Positions 1 through 5,110 of a stretch of DNA of 5,578 nt are shown one piece after another. Position 1 is the first letter of the stretch. Every line of letters starts with the position of its first letter. The notes beneath the pieces were generated by a model, which saw only the letters and a program-made list of their open reading frames with translations, had not been told where the DNA came from and made no database searches. Source of the stretch: Actinomycetota bacterium (GTDB taxonomy: Bacteria; Actinomycetota; Humimicrobiia; Humimicrobiales; Humimicrobiaceae); the NCBI GenBank assembly GCA_023475715.1, contig JAMCVO010000735.1, positions 1 through 5,578 of the forward strand, written 5' to 3'. The translations under genes were made by a program, and so were the position numbers.

Positions 1-21
1 AGCTCAGTTTCAGGCTTCGCT

Positions 22-36
22 CTCCTCCCGGAGGAG
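22..36. repeat. GC-rich perfect hairpin at left edge
   Basis: The arms CTCCTCC (22-28) and GGAGGAG (30-36) are perfect reverse complements around one base. It lies in the only GC-rich stretch of the first 260 bases. The right arm resembles a Shine-Dalgarno sequence, but the ATG that follows at 42 opens a reading frame of only three codons, so it does not serve a gene seen here. It could be part of an RNA or of an element whose remainder lies to the left of the window. No known RNA family was recognised. Confidence 0.4.
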
Positions 37-50
37 GAACCATGCCCGCT

Positions 51-106
51 TAAGCCTTCAAATGGTTTTCTCAATACCCATCCTGGCTTATCAATTTATT
101 TTTTAT
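51..106 (+). terminator. possible factor-independent terminator of an upstream unit
   Basis: TAAGCC (51-56) pairs with GGCTTA (85-90). An inner ATGG/CCAT pairing (62-65 with 78-81) can extend the stem, and a T-rich stretch containing TTTTTT (99-104) follows. The long interrupted stem and the 8-nt gap before the T-run make this a weak example. It would end a transcript entering from the left and separate it from the operon starting at 262. The 52-57 arm can instead pair with AGGCTT at 12-17. Confidence 0.3.
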
Positions 107-261
107 CACGAAATTTTAGATGCTTCCTAATTTAAGTTAAATCCAGATATATACTTCAATAAATAAATCTTATAAAATTAACCTGCCGGCAAGAATATTA
201 ATTAATTTTCATAATAATTAATAAAAAATAATAAGATGCATTCGAATTCAGATAGCCAAAA
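107..261. other. AT-rich leader before the tsaC operon, no gene seen
   Basis: No coding frame is supported here. Two structures stand out: the 8-bp palindrome TGCCGGCA (184-191), an isolated GC island, and an A/T-only inverted repeat with 9-bp arms (196-204 and 215-223) around 10 bases. TATAAA (171-176) and CATAAT (210-215) resemble -10 boxes, but neither has a recognisable -35 box at 16-18 bp. The promoter of the following operon is probably here but cannot be assigned. No Shine-Dalgarno sequence precedes the ATG at 262. Confidence 0.4.
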
Positions 262-906
262 ATGAAAACTATCAGATTAAGCAGTAAAGAAAGAGCTTCC
301 AGGGATGCAGCCGGTATTGCTGCACAATATATTTCTGCAGGCAAGGTTATAATACTGCCAACCAGCACAATTTACGGTTTAAGCTGCAATTATACTAATA
401 AAAATGCTTTGGAACGGATTTATGAACTCAAGCAAAGGCCCAAAAATCTTCCTTTTATCGTGCTTATATCCAAAATCGATTCGCTTTTGCAACTTGTAGA
501 TGAAATAAACGAAACTGCTGATATTCTCATAAAAAATTACTGGACCGGGCAAAACAACCAACCGCTTACACTGGTCTTTAAAAAAAATAATTCATTGGAT
601 AGTTTTGTCACAGGGAGAAATGAAAAAATTGCAATAAGACTTGACAGATTGGAAATATTAAAAAAAATAATTGAGCTGAGCGGACCGATCGTATCAACAA
701 GTGCGACCATTTCCGGAATAGCTCTGTCTCCTAAAAATATTAAGGAAATACCTGAAGCAATTAAAAATAATACCGATCTCATAATAGACTTCGGCTCGGA
801 TTTATCCGGAACTGTTTCTACCATTATTGATGTTTCAGGACCGGAACCTGTTCTAATCAGGGAAGGTGCGCTAAAATATGATAAAGTGTTTGATGAATTA
901 TTTTAA
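262..906 (+). CDS. tsaC: L-threonylcarbamoyladenylate synthase, short TsaC/YwlC (YrdC-domain) type
   Basis: By family, this cytoplasmic enzyme makes threonylcarbamoyl-AMP from threonine, bicarbonate and ATP, the first step of the t6A37 modification of ANN-decoding tRNAs. The 214 residues fit the single YrdC domain of the short form, with no C-terminal Sua5 domain. Visible family elements are PTSTIYGL (33-40), KQRPKNLPF (57-65), W94 with PLTLVF (101-106), AIRLDR (124-129), STSATISG (145-152) and the closing STIIDVSG...LIREG (186-202). It is divergent. The usual PTDT/PTET is PTST, the usual SAN of the nucleotide site is SAT (T149), and about four residues are inserted before PLTL. An in-frame TAG at 253 fixes ATG 262 as the earliest start, yet no Shine-Dalgarno is visible. 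It is the first gene of the operon, 17 nt before the phosphatase gene, as in the Bacillus ywlC-ywlE order. A non-synthase YciO-like role is possible given the substitutions. Confidence 0.88.
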   Translation: MKTIRLSSKERASRDAAGIAAQYISAGKVIILPTSTIYGLSCNYTNKNALERIYELKQRPKNLPFIVLISKIDSLLQLVDEINETADILIKNYWTGQNNQPLTLVFKKNNSLDSFVTGRNEKIAIRLDRLEILKKIIELSGPIVSTSATISGIALSPKNIKEIPEAIKNNTDLIIDFGSDLSGTVSTIIDVSGPEPVLIREGALKYDKVFDELF

Positions 907-923
907 TATTTTTATGGGTTTGT

Positions 924-1658
924 ATGCCTGAAAAAACTGAAAAAAAAGATATAATCAATATTAATTTTGTTTGCAGCGGCAACACATGCAGAAGTTACAT
1001 TGCGGAAGCAATTGCAACACATCTTTTAAAGACTGTTTATTTCAAAAAATACCCAAGCGCCAAAGATAAGGTAAGTATCAGCAGCGCCGGTACTGAAGTC
1101 ATGTTTACCGAAATTCCAGCAAATACCTACCGGGTTCTGGATATATTTGAAATTCCAAATATAAAATTCAAGCCCAAGCAAATTGATATATCAATAATCA
1201 AGAGCTCGAGTTTGATAATAACAATGGCAACTTCCCATAAAAAAAATATTATTTCAAGATTTATTAAAATTGATGAAAAGAAAATTTTTAATTTGCTCGA
1301 ACTTTCGAATATTATTTTATATGTCCAATCAGAAAGTATCTACAGCAGAAAAACCATAGAAAGAGGCACATCGCAAGTCAGCAATATTTACAGGAATTAT
1401 CCTGTCAAGCCAGCATATAACAGTTATTTATTTGAAAAAGATAATATTGGTTATATCAAAAGCACCAAACATTTAAAATCTGTTTCTGCTATAAATGAAA
1501 GGCTGAAAATAATAAAAACTACAGGTGCACAGTCAATTATTTTTCCCCTAAGCATAGATATCGAAGACCCATTTGGAAGGTCCGTGGATGTTTATATTAA
1601 AGTTGCAAAATTAATAAAAGAAAATATAATAATTATTTTTAATTATCTTTTCAATTAA
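924..1658 (+). CDS. low-molecular-weight protein phosphatase, YwlE-like, with large internal insertion
   Basis: The N-terminus carries the phosphate-binding loop CSGNTCRS (17-24, C-x5-R-S, nucleophile C17, R23). The C-terminus carries the general-acid motif DIEDPFGRS (D215, P216) followed by Y224, as in LMW-PTP/YwlE proteins. SSAGTE (53-58) and MATSHKK (101-107) are further family elements. Thr21 occupies the loop position that is Thr in Bacillus YwlE, a protein-arginine phosphatase, and usually Ile in tyrosine-specific members, so phosphoarginine is a reasonable substrate guess. The family is normally about 150 residues. Here 244 residues include about 70 extra between roughly 125 and 205, Ser/Tyr/Lys-rich and without a recognised domain. 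The residue after the P-loop Ser is Tyr instead of the usual Pro. Start ATG 924 is chosen because ATG 914 stops after five codons; no clear Shine-Dalgarno is seen. It lies between tsaC and rpiB, as in Firmicutes. Confidence 0.87.
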   Translation: MPEKTEKKDIININFVCSGNTCRSYIAEAIATHLLKTVYFKKYPSAKDKVSISSAGTEVMFTEIPANTYRVLDIFEIPNIKFKPKQIDISIIKSSSLIITMATSHKKNIISRFIKIDEKKIFNLLELSNIILYVQSESIYSRKTIERGTSQVSNIYRNYPVKPAYNSYLFEKDNIGYIKSTKHLKSVSAINERLKIIKTTGAQSIIFPLSIDIEDPFGRSVDVYIKVAKLIKENIIIIFNYLFN

Positions 1659-1671
1659 AAAGGAGCCCGTC
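1659..1671 (+). promoter_or_regulatory. ribosome binding site deciding the rpiB start
   Basis: AAGGAG at 1660-1665 lies six bases before the ATT at 1672. It is the strongest Shine-Dalgarno in the first operon and supports initiation at that ATT instead of the TTG 63 bases further on, which would remove the substrate-binding N-terminus of RpiB. Confidence 0.75.
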
Positions 1672-2133
1672 ATTAAAATAGCAATTGGAGCTGATCACGC
1701 GGGATTTGAATATAAGGCAAAGCTTTCGGATTATTTGGAATCCTTTGGTCATATTGTCATAGATGTGGGTACTTTCAACACTGAAAGTTCTGATTATCCT
1801 GATTTTGGTGCAAAAGTTTCGCAAAAAGTCTGCGGCAGTGAAGCAGAAATAGGTATATTGATTTGTGGTACCGGAATTGGCATGAGCATAGTTGCAAATA
1901 AATTCAAAGGCATAAGAGCTGCTGTTTGCTGGAACCAGGAAACTGCCCGTCTGACAAGAGAGCATAACAATGCAAATATATTATGCCTGGGTGCAAGATT
2001 TTTGACAATTTCCGAATGCATGGAAATAACCGGCATATTTCTTAAAACATCTCCTAAGAGTGAAGATAAATATTTAAGGAGAATAAACAAAATAACCAAT
2101 ATTGAAGAGGGGGACAATTTCTGTGGGAAATAA
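1672..2133 (+). CDS. rpiB: ribose-5-phosphate isomerase B, apparent ATT start
   Basis: This cytoplasmic enzyme interconverts ribose 5-phosphate and ribulose 5-phosphate in the non-oxidative pentose phosphate pathway. Read from ATT 1672, the protein is 153 residues, normal for RpiB, and begins with KIAIGADHAGFE, containing the conserved D8 and H9. YPDF follows at 42-45, the catalytic-cysteine loop ICGTGIGMS at 64-72 (C65, T67), and REHNNAN at 96-102 (H98). No ATG, GTG or TTG exists upstream in this frame before the phosphatase gene. The next possible start, TTG 1735, would delete the first 21 residues including D8 and H9. The gene is 13 nt after the phosphatase gene, and its last 11 bases overlap the start of glyA. 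The same fold includes LacA/LacB galactose-6-phosphate isomerases, but single-copy context beside glyA favours RpiB. An ATG-to-ATT sequence error is the main alternative to a real ATT start. Confidence 0.92.
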   Translation: MKIAIGADHAGFEYKAKLSDYLESFGHIVIDVGTFNTESSDYPDFGAKVSQKVCGSEAEIGILICGTGIGMSIVANKFKGIRAAVCWNQETARLTREHNNANILCLGARFLTISECMEITGIFLKTSPKSEDKYLRRINKITNIEEGDNFCGK

Positions 2134-3394
2134 GAATGAAAATCATACTTCGGATCAATATATAGATATTGAAATTAAAAAGATAATTATGAAAGAACTT
2201 GAAAGACAGAAAAACCAGATAATTTTAATTGCTTCTGAAAATTTCACTTCTCAGGAAGTAATAAGGACAATGGGGTCAATACTGACTAATAAATATGCAG
2301 AAGGTTATCCCGGAGACAGATATTACGAAGGATGTAATGTCGTTGATGAAGTGGAAGATTTGGCAATTAAAAGATGCAACGAACTTTTTAATTCAAATTA
2401 CAGCAATGTTCAGCCGCACAGCGGCGTTCAGGCCAACACTGCTATTTTCCTTTCGGTACTAAACTGCAATGATAGAATCCTAAGCATGAATCTTAGAGAT
2501 GGCGGTCATCTCTCACATGGACACAAACAGAACTTAACAGGAAGATATTTTGACATTTATACTTATAGTGTTGATCCTGAAACTGAAATGATCGATTATG
2601 AAAATGTAAGAAAGCTTGCAAAAATATCCAAGCCCAAGCTTATAATCACAGGGGCTTCATCTTACTCAAGGATTATAGATTATAAAAAATTCAGAGAAAT
2701 AGCAGATGAAGTTGGAGCTTTTCTGATGGCAGATATTGCGCATGTTGCAGGGCTTATAGTTGGCGGGCAGCATCCAACTTCAATAGGAATCGCAGACTTC
2801 ACTACAGCTACAACACATAAGACACTAAGAGGTCCAAGAGGAGGCTTGATTATTGCTGATAAGAAATATTCTAGTCTGATAAATAAATCTGTTTTTCCCG
2901 GAACTCAGGGTGGACCTTCCATGCATATAATTGCAGCCAAAGCTGTGTCCTTCAAAGAAGCATTGCAGCCGGCATTTAAGATATATGCAAAAAAAATAGT
3001 TGAAAACTGCAAGGTGCTTTGTAACTGCCTCAAAGACGATGGTTTCAGGATTGTTTCGGGGGGCACGGATAATCATCTCTTCCTTATCGATCTTACAAAC
3101 AAGAATATAACGGGATATGAAGCATCAGAAACTCTGGCTTCCGTGGGAATTATACTTAATAAAAATGTTATTCCTTACGATAACTTAAACCCAAACATCA
3201 CCAGCGGAATAAGAATAGGAACACCGGCTGTTACAACACAGGGTATGGGAGCTGGCGAAATGCATAAGATCGGTGAATATATTTCTTATGTTATTAAGAA
3301 TAGGGATAATAAAACAGGACTTAATGACATTGCCCAAAAAGTTAAGAAGCTTACAGGTGATTTTCCGGTTTATTCGAACATGACCATATCTTGA
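2123..3394 (+). CDS. glyA: serine hydroxymethyltransferase
   Basis: This PLP enzyme transfers the serine hydroxymethyl group to tetrahydrofolate, giving glycine and 5,10-methylene-THF, the main one-carbon source for purine and thymidylate synthesis. From GTG 2123 it is 423 residues, the usual bacterial length. Conserved parts are LIASENFTS (E39), NKYAEGYPGDRYYEG, GGHLSHG (stacking H129), DIAHVAG (D204, H207), TTATTHKTLRGPRGG with the PLP lysine K233, FPGTQGGP, and SGIRIGTPAVTTQG with carboxylate-binding R364. GTG 2123 is chosen because AGAGGGGG (2106-2113) precedes it at Shine-Dalgarno distance. The alternative TTG 2102 would place that site inside the gene and add seven unconserved residues. 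The start overlaps rpiB by 11 bases, suggesting translational coupling. It is the last gene of the operon; the downstream upp of Bacillus is not present, replaced by a convergent toxin-antitoxin pair. Confidence 0.96.
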   Translation: MGNKNENHTSDQYIDIEIKKIIMKELERQKNQIILIASENFTSQEVIRTMGSILTNKYAEGYPGDRYYEGCNVVDEVEDLAIKRCNELFNSNYSNVQPHSGVQANTAIFLSVLNCNDRILSMNLRDGGHLSHGHKQNLTGRYFDIYTYSVDPETEMIDYENVRKLAKISKPKLIITGASSYSRIIDYKKFREIADEVGAFLMADIAHVAGLIVGGQHPTSIGIADFTTATTHKTLRGPRGGLIIADKKYSSLINKSVFPGTQGGPSMHIIAAKAVSFKEALQPAFKIYAKKIVENCKVLCNCLKDDGFRIVSGGTDNHLFLIDLTNKNITGYEASETLASVGIILNKNVIPYDNLNPNITSGIRIGTPAVTTQGMGAGEMHKIGEYISYVIKNRDNKTGLNDIAQKVKKLTGDFPVYSNMTIS

Positions 3395-3499
3395 TAGAAA
3401 TCTATAAGGTACTTTAGATAAATTTCTGGCTGTTTATGTTAACCTAAATATAAGTCAGAAATATCAAATAAGTCAATTAAGTACGTCACTCGATGACTC
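3395..3499. other. convergent intergenic region between glyA and mazF
   Basis: Two genes end here tail to tail. ATTTCTG (3422-3428) and CAGAAAT (3456-3462) are perfect 7-bp complements around a 27-base AT-rich loop and could fold on either strand, but no T-run follows on either side. ATAAGTCA occurs twice, at 3450-3457 and 3468-3475. The region probably holds transcript ends for both units, though no textbook terminator can be named. Confidence 0.35.
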
Positions 3500-3841
3500 T
3501 TATAACCCAATTGCAATTATAATCGCCTTTTCTATTTCCTTCACTCTTTCGTTGCTTATCTTACCTGCAAAGGGCCCTCTTAGAAGCAAGAATTTGTCTA
3601 TTGTTGTTATCTGTTCACATTTAGCCATTGATGTTTTTGATAATCCACCTTCACCTTCTTGGAGCAAAACATGGGTAGGAGACGGCCTTAAATTTGTAGA
3701 CAAAGGCACAACAATTATATCATTTGCCAATTCGTTTCTAATATCTAAAGAGACTACCAGCGCAGGGCGGCTCTTAATATCCTTTGGCTTTGAAGGTAGC
3801 TTAACTAAATATATCTCTCCTCTTTTTGGATACTCAATCAT
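3500..3841 (-). CDS. mazF: MazF/PemK-type toxin, mRNA interferase
   Basis: MazF/PemK toxins are endoribonucleases that cut mRNA at short sequences and stop growth when the antitoxin is lost. From ATG 3841 the protein has 113 residues, the usual size. It shows the family pattern RGEIYLVKLP (7-16), KSRPALVVS (23-31, conserved R25 and P26), VPLSTN (45-50, T49 in the catalytic region), and SKTSMAKCEQITTIDK (68-83), which matches the C-terminal part of the fold. The start is set by AAAGGA (+ strand 3849-3854), about seven bases upstream, and by the 8-nt overlap with the antitoxin stop, typical of coupled toxin-antitoxin genes. The same frame stays open upstream to another ATG at 3889, giving a basic Gln/Arg-rich 16-residue extension without conserved features; this is judged not to be the start. 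The target sequence cannot be told from the protein. Confidence 0.92.
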   Translation of the reverse strand: MIEYPKRGEIYLVKLPSKPKDIKSRPALVVSLDIRNELANDIIVVPLSTNLRPSPTHVLLQEGEGGLSKTSMAKCEQITTIDKFLLLRGPFAGKISNERVKEIEKAIIIAIGL

Positions 3842-4109
3842 TCCATGTCCTTTCTGCACTTTCTGCCGCTGCCTCTGCCCATTCTTCATTTTCCTTCTTC
3901 TCTTCCTTAGTAAGAGATAGATAATAAGTCCTGATGTCCTTTTCGATTGTCTTTTTTTTTGACACAGATAGCCAATCTCGCAGTATTTCTTCCATCAACT
4001 GACTTCTCGGGGTTCCTTTTGCTTTGGCAATTTCGTCTATTTCTCCGGACAAATCACTACTAATAGTTATTGTAAGCTTTGCTTTACGTATGGTATTTGT
4101 AGATGACAT
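3834..4109 (-). CDS. ribbon-helix-helix antitoxin partner of MazF
   Basis: The 91-residue protein has a ribbon-helix-helix DNA-binding half, with strand KAKLTITIS (9-17), helix SGEIDEIAKAKG (21-32) and helix PRSQLMEEILRDWLS (34-48). A charged, helical C-terminal part follows (about 54-91, rich in Glu/Lys/Ala with Trp77 and Trp89), the part that usually wraps and blocks the toxin. Dimers would bind the operator at 4124-4144 and repress both genes, with the toxin as co-repressor. AAGGAGG (+ strand 4115-4121) five bases from ATG 4109 is a strong ribosome site, stronger than that of mazF, consistent with excess antitoxin. Its stop overlaps the toxin start by 8 nt. Codons 50-53 hold nine consecutive A bases, a slippage-prone tract. 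It belongs to the CopG/MetJ-like class, not the AbrB-fold MazE class. Confidence 0.87.
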   Translation of the reverse strand: MSSTNTIRKAKLTITISSDLSGEIDEIAKAKGTPRSQLMEEILRDWLSVSKKKTIEKDIRTYYLSLTKEEKKENEEWAEAAAESAERTWND

Positions 4110-4123
4110 ATTAACCTCCTTTT

Positions 4124-4144
4124 TATCTTACTAATTATAAGATA
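4124..4144. promoter_or_regulatory. palindromic operator over the toxin-antitoxin -10 box
   Basis: TATCTTA (4124-4130) and TAAGATA (4138-4144) are perfect 7-bp complements around CTAATTA. The palindrome covers the -10 box of the antitoxin promoter and sits just upstream of its ribosome site. Ribbon-helix-helix antitoxins commonly bind short palindromes of this kind in their own promoter, so this is the likely autoregulatory site. The sequence is AT-rich, so chance pairing is possible. Confidence 0.55.
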
Positions 4145-4162
4145 TTATGGGTTTAATTACAA
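4134..4162 (-). promoter_or_regulatory. sigma70-type promoter of the toxin-antitoxin operon
   Basis: Read on the minus strand, the -35 box is TTGTAA (4157-4162) and the -10 box is a perfect TATAAT (4134-4139), with 17 bp between. Transcription would start near 4127, leaving a short leader that contains the AAGGAGG ribosome site. Confidence 0.65.
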
Positions 4163-4194
4163 TAAAGATTTTTATACCTCAGCAATTCATTATG

Positions 4195-4223
4195 TTGACG
4201 CCATAGTTTCTTCATAATAGAAT
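4195..4223 (+). promoter_or_regulatory. candidate promoter of the DtxR-family regulator gene
   Basis: TTGACG (4195-4200) and TAGAAT (4218-4223) are 17 bp apart, one mismatch each from consensus. Transcription would start near 4230, about 44 bases before ATG 4274. It lies back to back with the toxin-antitoxin promoter. No TTAG-N6-CTAA element like those at the permease promoter is seen here, so there is no sign that the regulator represses itself. Confidence 0.5.
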
Positions 4224-4273
4224 TAGCATGACCCAATAGAATACAAAATTGATACTAATTGAATTTGTAAGAT

Positions 4274-4960
4274 ATGAAAATGATAAAAGTGAAATGTGCT
4301 ACCGCAACAATCGAAGAATATCTGGAAGCCATATTAAACATGATCAGTGAAAATAAGACAGTGGTTGGCGCTCGCCTTGCTGAAAGCCTCCAGGTCTCAC
4401 CACCCACTATTACTGCCGCTCTTCAACGCATGAAGCGTGATGGTCTGATTGCCACTAATGAACGAAAAGAAGTTTCTCTCACAGAAAAAGGATTTAAGTT
4501 AGCAATCAGCATGGTCCGACGTCACAGGCTGGCAGAACGGCTGCTAACTGATATTCTTAAAATACCCTGGAGTGAATCCCATCAGGATGCCTGCCTTCTG
4601 GAACATGGAATTTCTGATAAGGTTATGGAAAAACTCTATCAGGTTTTGGGGAAACCAGACAAATGCCCCCATGGAAACCCCATACCGATAAATAATTCCA
4701 TGCCTCCAATTCGGGGAATTCCTCTCGATACTGTGATTGCTGGTAAAACTACTGTTGTGGAGAGAATCTCTGAGGAAGCTAATCGCCATCTTGGATTAAT
4801 GGATTATTTTGACAAATCCGGGGTCAAACCCGGAGCTATAATTAAAGTGTTAGAAGTTGCAGATTACGCAGGAACTATGTCATTACAGATAAAAAATACT
4901 CATCTAGCATTTGGTACCAGGGCAGCTTCACTAGTTTGGGTAATACCGCAAGAAGGCTGA
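4274..4960 (+). CDS. DtxR/MntR-family metal-dependent transcriptional repressor
   Basis: Members of this family bind Fe(II) or Mn(II) and then repress metal-uptake genes. The 228 residues show the three-part DtxR/IdeR layout: winged helix-turn-helix (about 10-72, recognition region VSPPTITAALQRM), dimerization and metal-binding domain (about 73-145), and an SH3/FeoA-like C-terminal domain (about 150-226). Candidate ligands by alignment are H84 and E88 (RHRLAE), H103, C107, E110 and H111 (CLLEH, as in DtxR C102/E105/H106); CPHGNPIP is at 131-138. C107 is DtxR-like and suggests iron. The position of DtxR Met10 is Glu15 in IEEYLEAI, as in Mn-type or mixed members. The start is uncertain among ATG 4274 and ATG 4280, as neither has a clear Shine-Dalgarno. 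Base composition is less AT-rich than operon 1. The next gene is an iron permease with DtxR-box-like repeats in its promoter, the probable target. Confidence 0.92.
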   Translation: MKMIKVKCATATIEEYLEAILNMISENKTVVGARLAESLQVSPPTITAALQRMKRDGLIATNERKEVSLTEKGFKLAISMVRRHRLAERLLTDILKIPWSESHQDACLLEHGISDKVMEKLYQVLGKPDKCPHGNPIPINNSMPPIRGIPLDTVIAGKTTVVERISEEANRHLGLMDYFDKSGVKPGAIIKVLEVADYAGTMSLQIKNTHLAFGTRAASLVWVIPQEG

Positions 4961-4984
4961 TAAAAGATTTTTTTAATCCCTTCA

Positions 4985-5010
4985 GATTGCATTTTCAATC
5001 ATTCTTTTTT
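4985..5010 (+). terminator. weak factor-independent terminator after the regulator gene
   Basis: GATTG (4985-4989) pairs with CAATC (4996-5000) around a 6-base loop, followed by ATTC and six T residues (5005-5010). The stem is short and AT-rich, so termination may be partial, but its position 25 bases after the stop codon fits. Confidence 0.4.
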
Positions 5011-5013
5011 AAA

Positions 5014-5031
5014 TAACAAATTGGTTTGTTA
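5014..5031. repeat. AT-rich hairpin between regulator and permease genes
   Basis: TAACAAA (5014-5020) and TTTGTTA (5025-5031) are perfect 7-bp complements around TTGG. T6 lies before it (5005-5010) and A6 at its end (5031-5036), so the pairing may extend past an AAA bulge. It may add to termination after the repressor gene; no other role is evident. Confidence 0.4.
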
Positions 5032-5082
5032 AAAAAGCCATCTTTTTGTACATAAGAATTTCTGGAATATTTTCTATCCCTC

Positions 5083-5110
5083 TTGACACATATCAAAATT
5101 AGTCTATACT
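5083..5110 (+). promoter_or_regulatory. strong promoter of the iron permease gene
   Basis: A perfect -35 TTGACA (5083-5088) is followed after 16 bp by TATACT (5105-5110), one base from consensus. Transcription would begin near 5117 and give a leader of about 50 bases. The -10 box lies within the first TTAG-N6-CTAA element, so a bound repressor would block polymerase. Confidence 0.72.

Noticed and set aside
1..138. Plus-strand reading frames open from the left edge to stops near 130-138, and a minus-strand frame from an ATG at 43
   Set aside because: Several frames are open at once, none shows a known motif, and the minus-strand ATG lacks a ribosome site. The tail of an upstream gene is possible but cannot be supported.
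379..824. Two overlapping minus-strand open frames of 60 and 95 codons
   Set aside because: They are the complement of tsaC, which has recognisable YrdC motifs and tight operon spacing; the opposite frames lack any motif or ribosome site.
1651..2117. Two minus-strand open frames opposite rpiB
   Set aside because: They overlap the conserved RpiB coding sequence and show no domain or translation signal of their own.
2102..2122. TTG 2102 as the glyA start
   Set aside because: The Shine-Dalgarno-like AGAGGGGG lies downstream of it and at the right distance from GTG 2123; the seven added residues are not conserved in the family.
2825..3076. Minus-strand open frame of 83 codons within glyA
   Set aside because: It is antisense to conserved GlyA coding sequence, including the PLP lysine region, with no supporting signals.
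3485..3497. GTCA/TGAC inverted repeat as a mazF terminator
   Set aside because: The stem is only four base pairs and no T-run follows on the minus strand.
3842..3889. Longer MazF starting at ATG 3889
   Set aside because: The extra 16 residues lie in the overlapping antitoxin sequence, have no family counterpart, and ATG 3841 has better ribosome-site spacing and the typical stop-start overlap.
3552..3920. Open frame of 122 codons on the + strand
   Set aside because: It lies wholly opposite the mazF and antitoxin genes, has no ribosome site and no family motifs; the minus-strand genes have clear homology patterns and signals.
4544..4789. Minus-strand open frame of 81 codons opposite the regulator gene
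   Set aside because: It is antisense to the metal-binding region of a clear DtxR-family protein.
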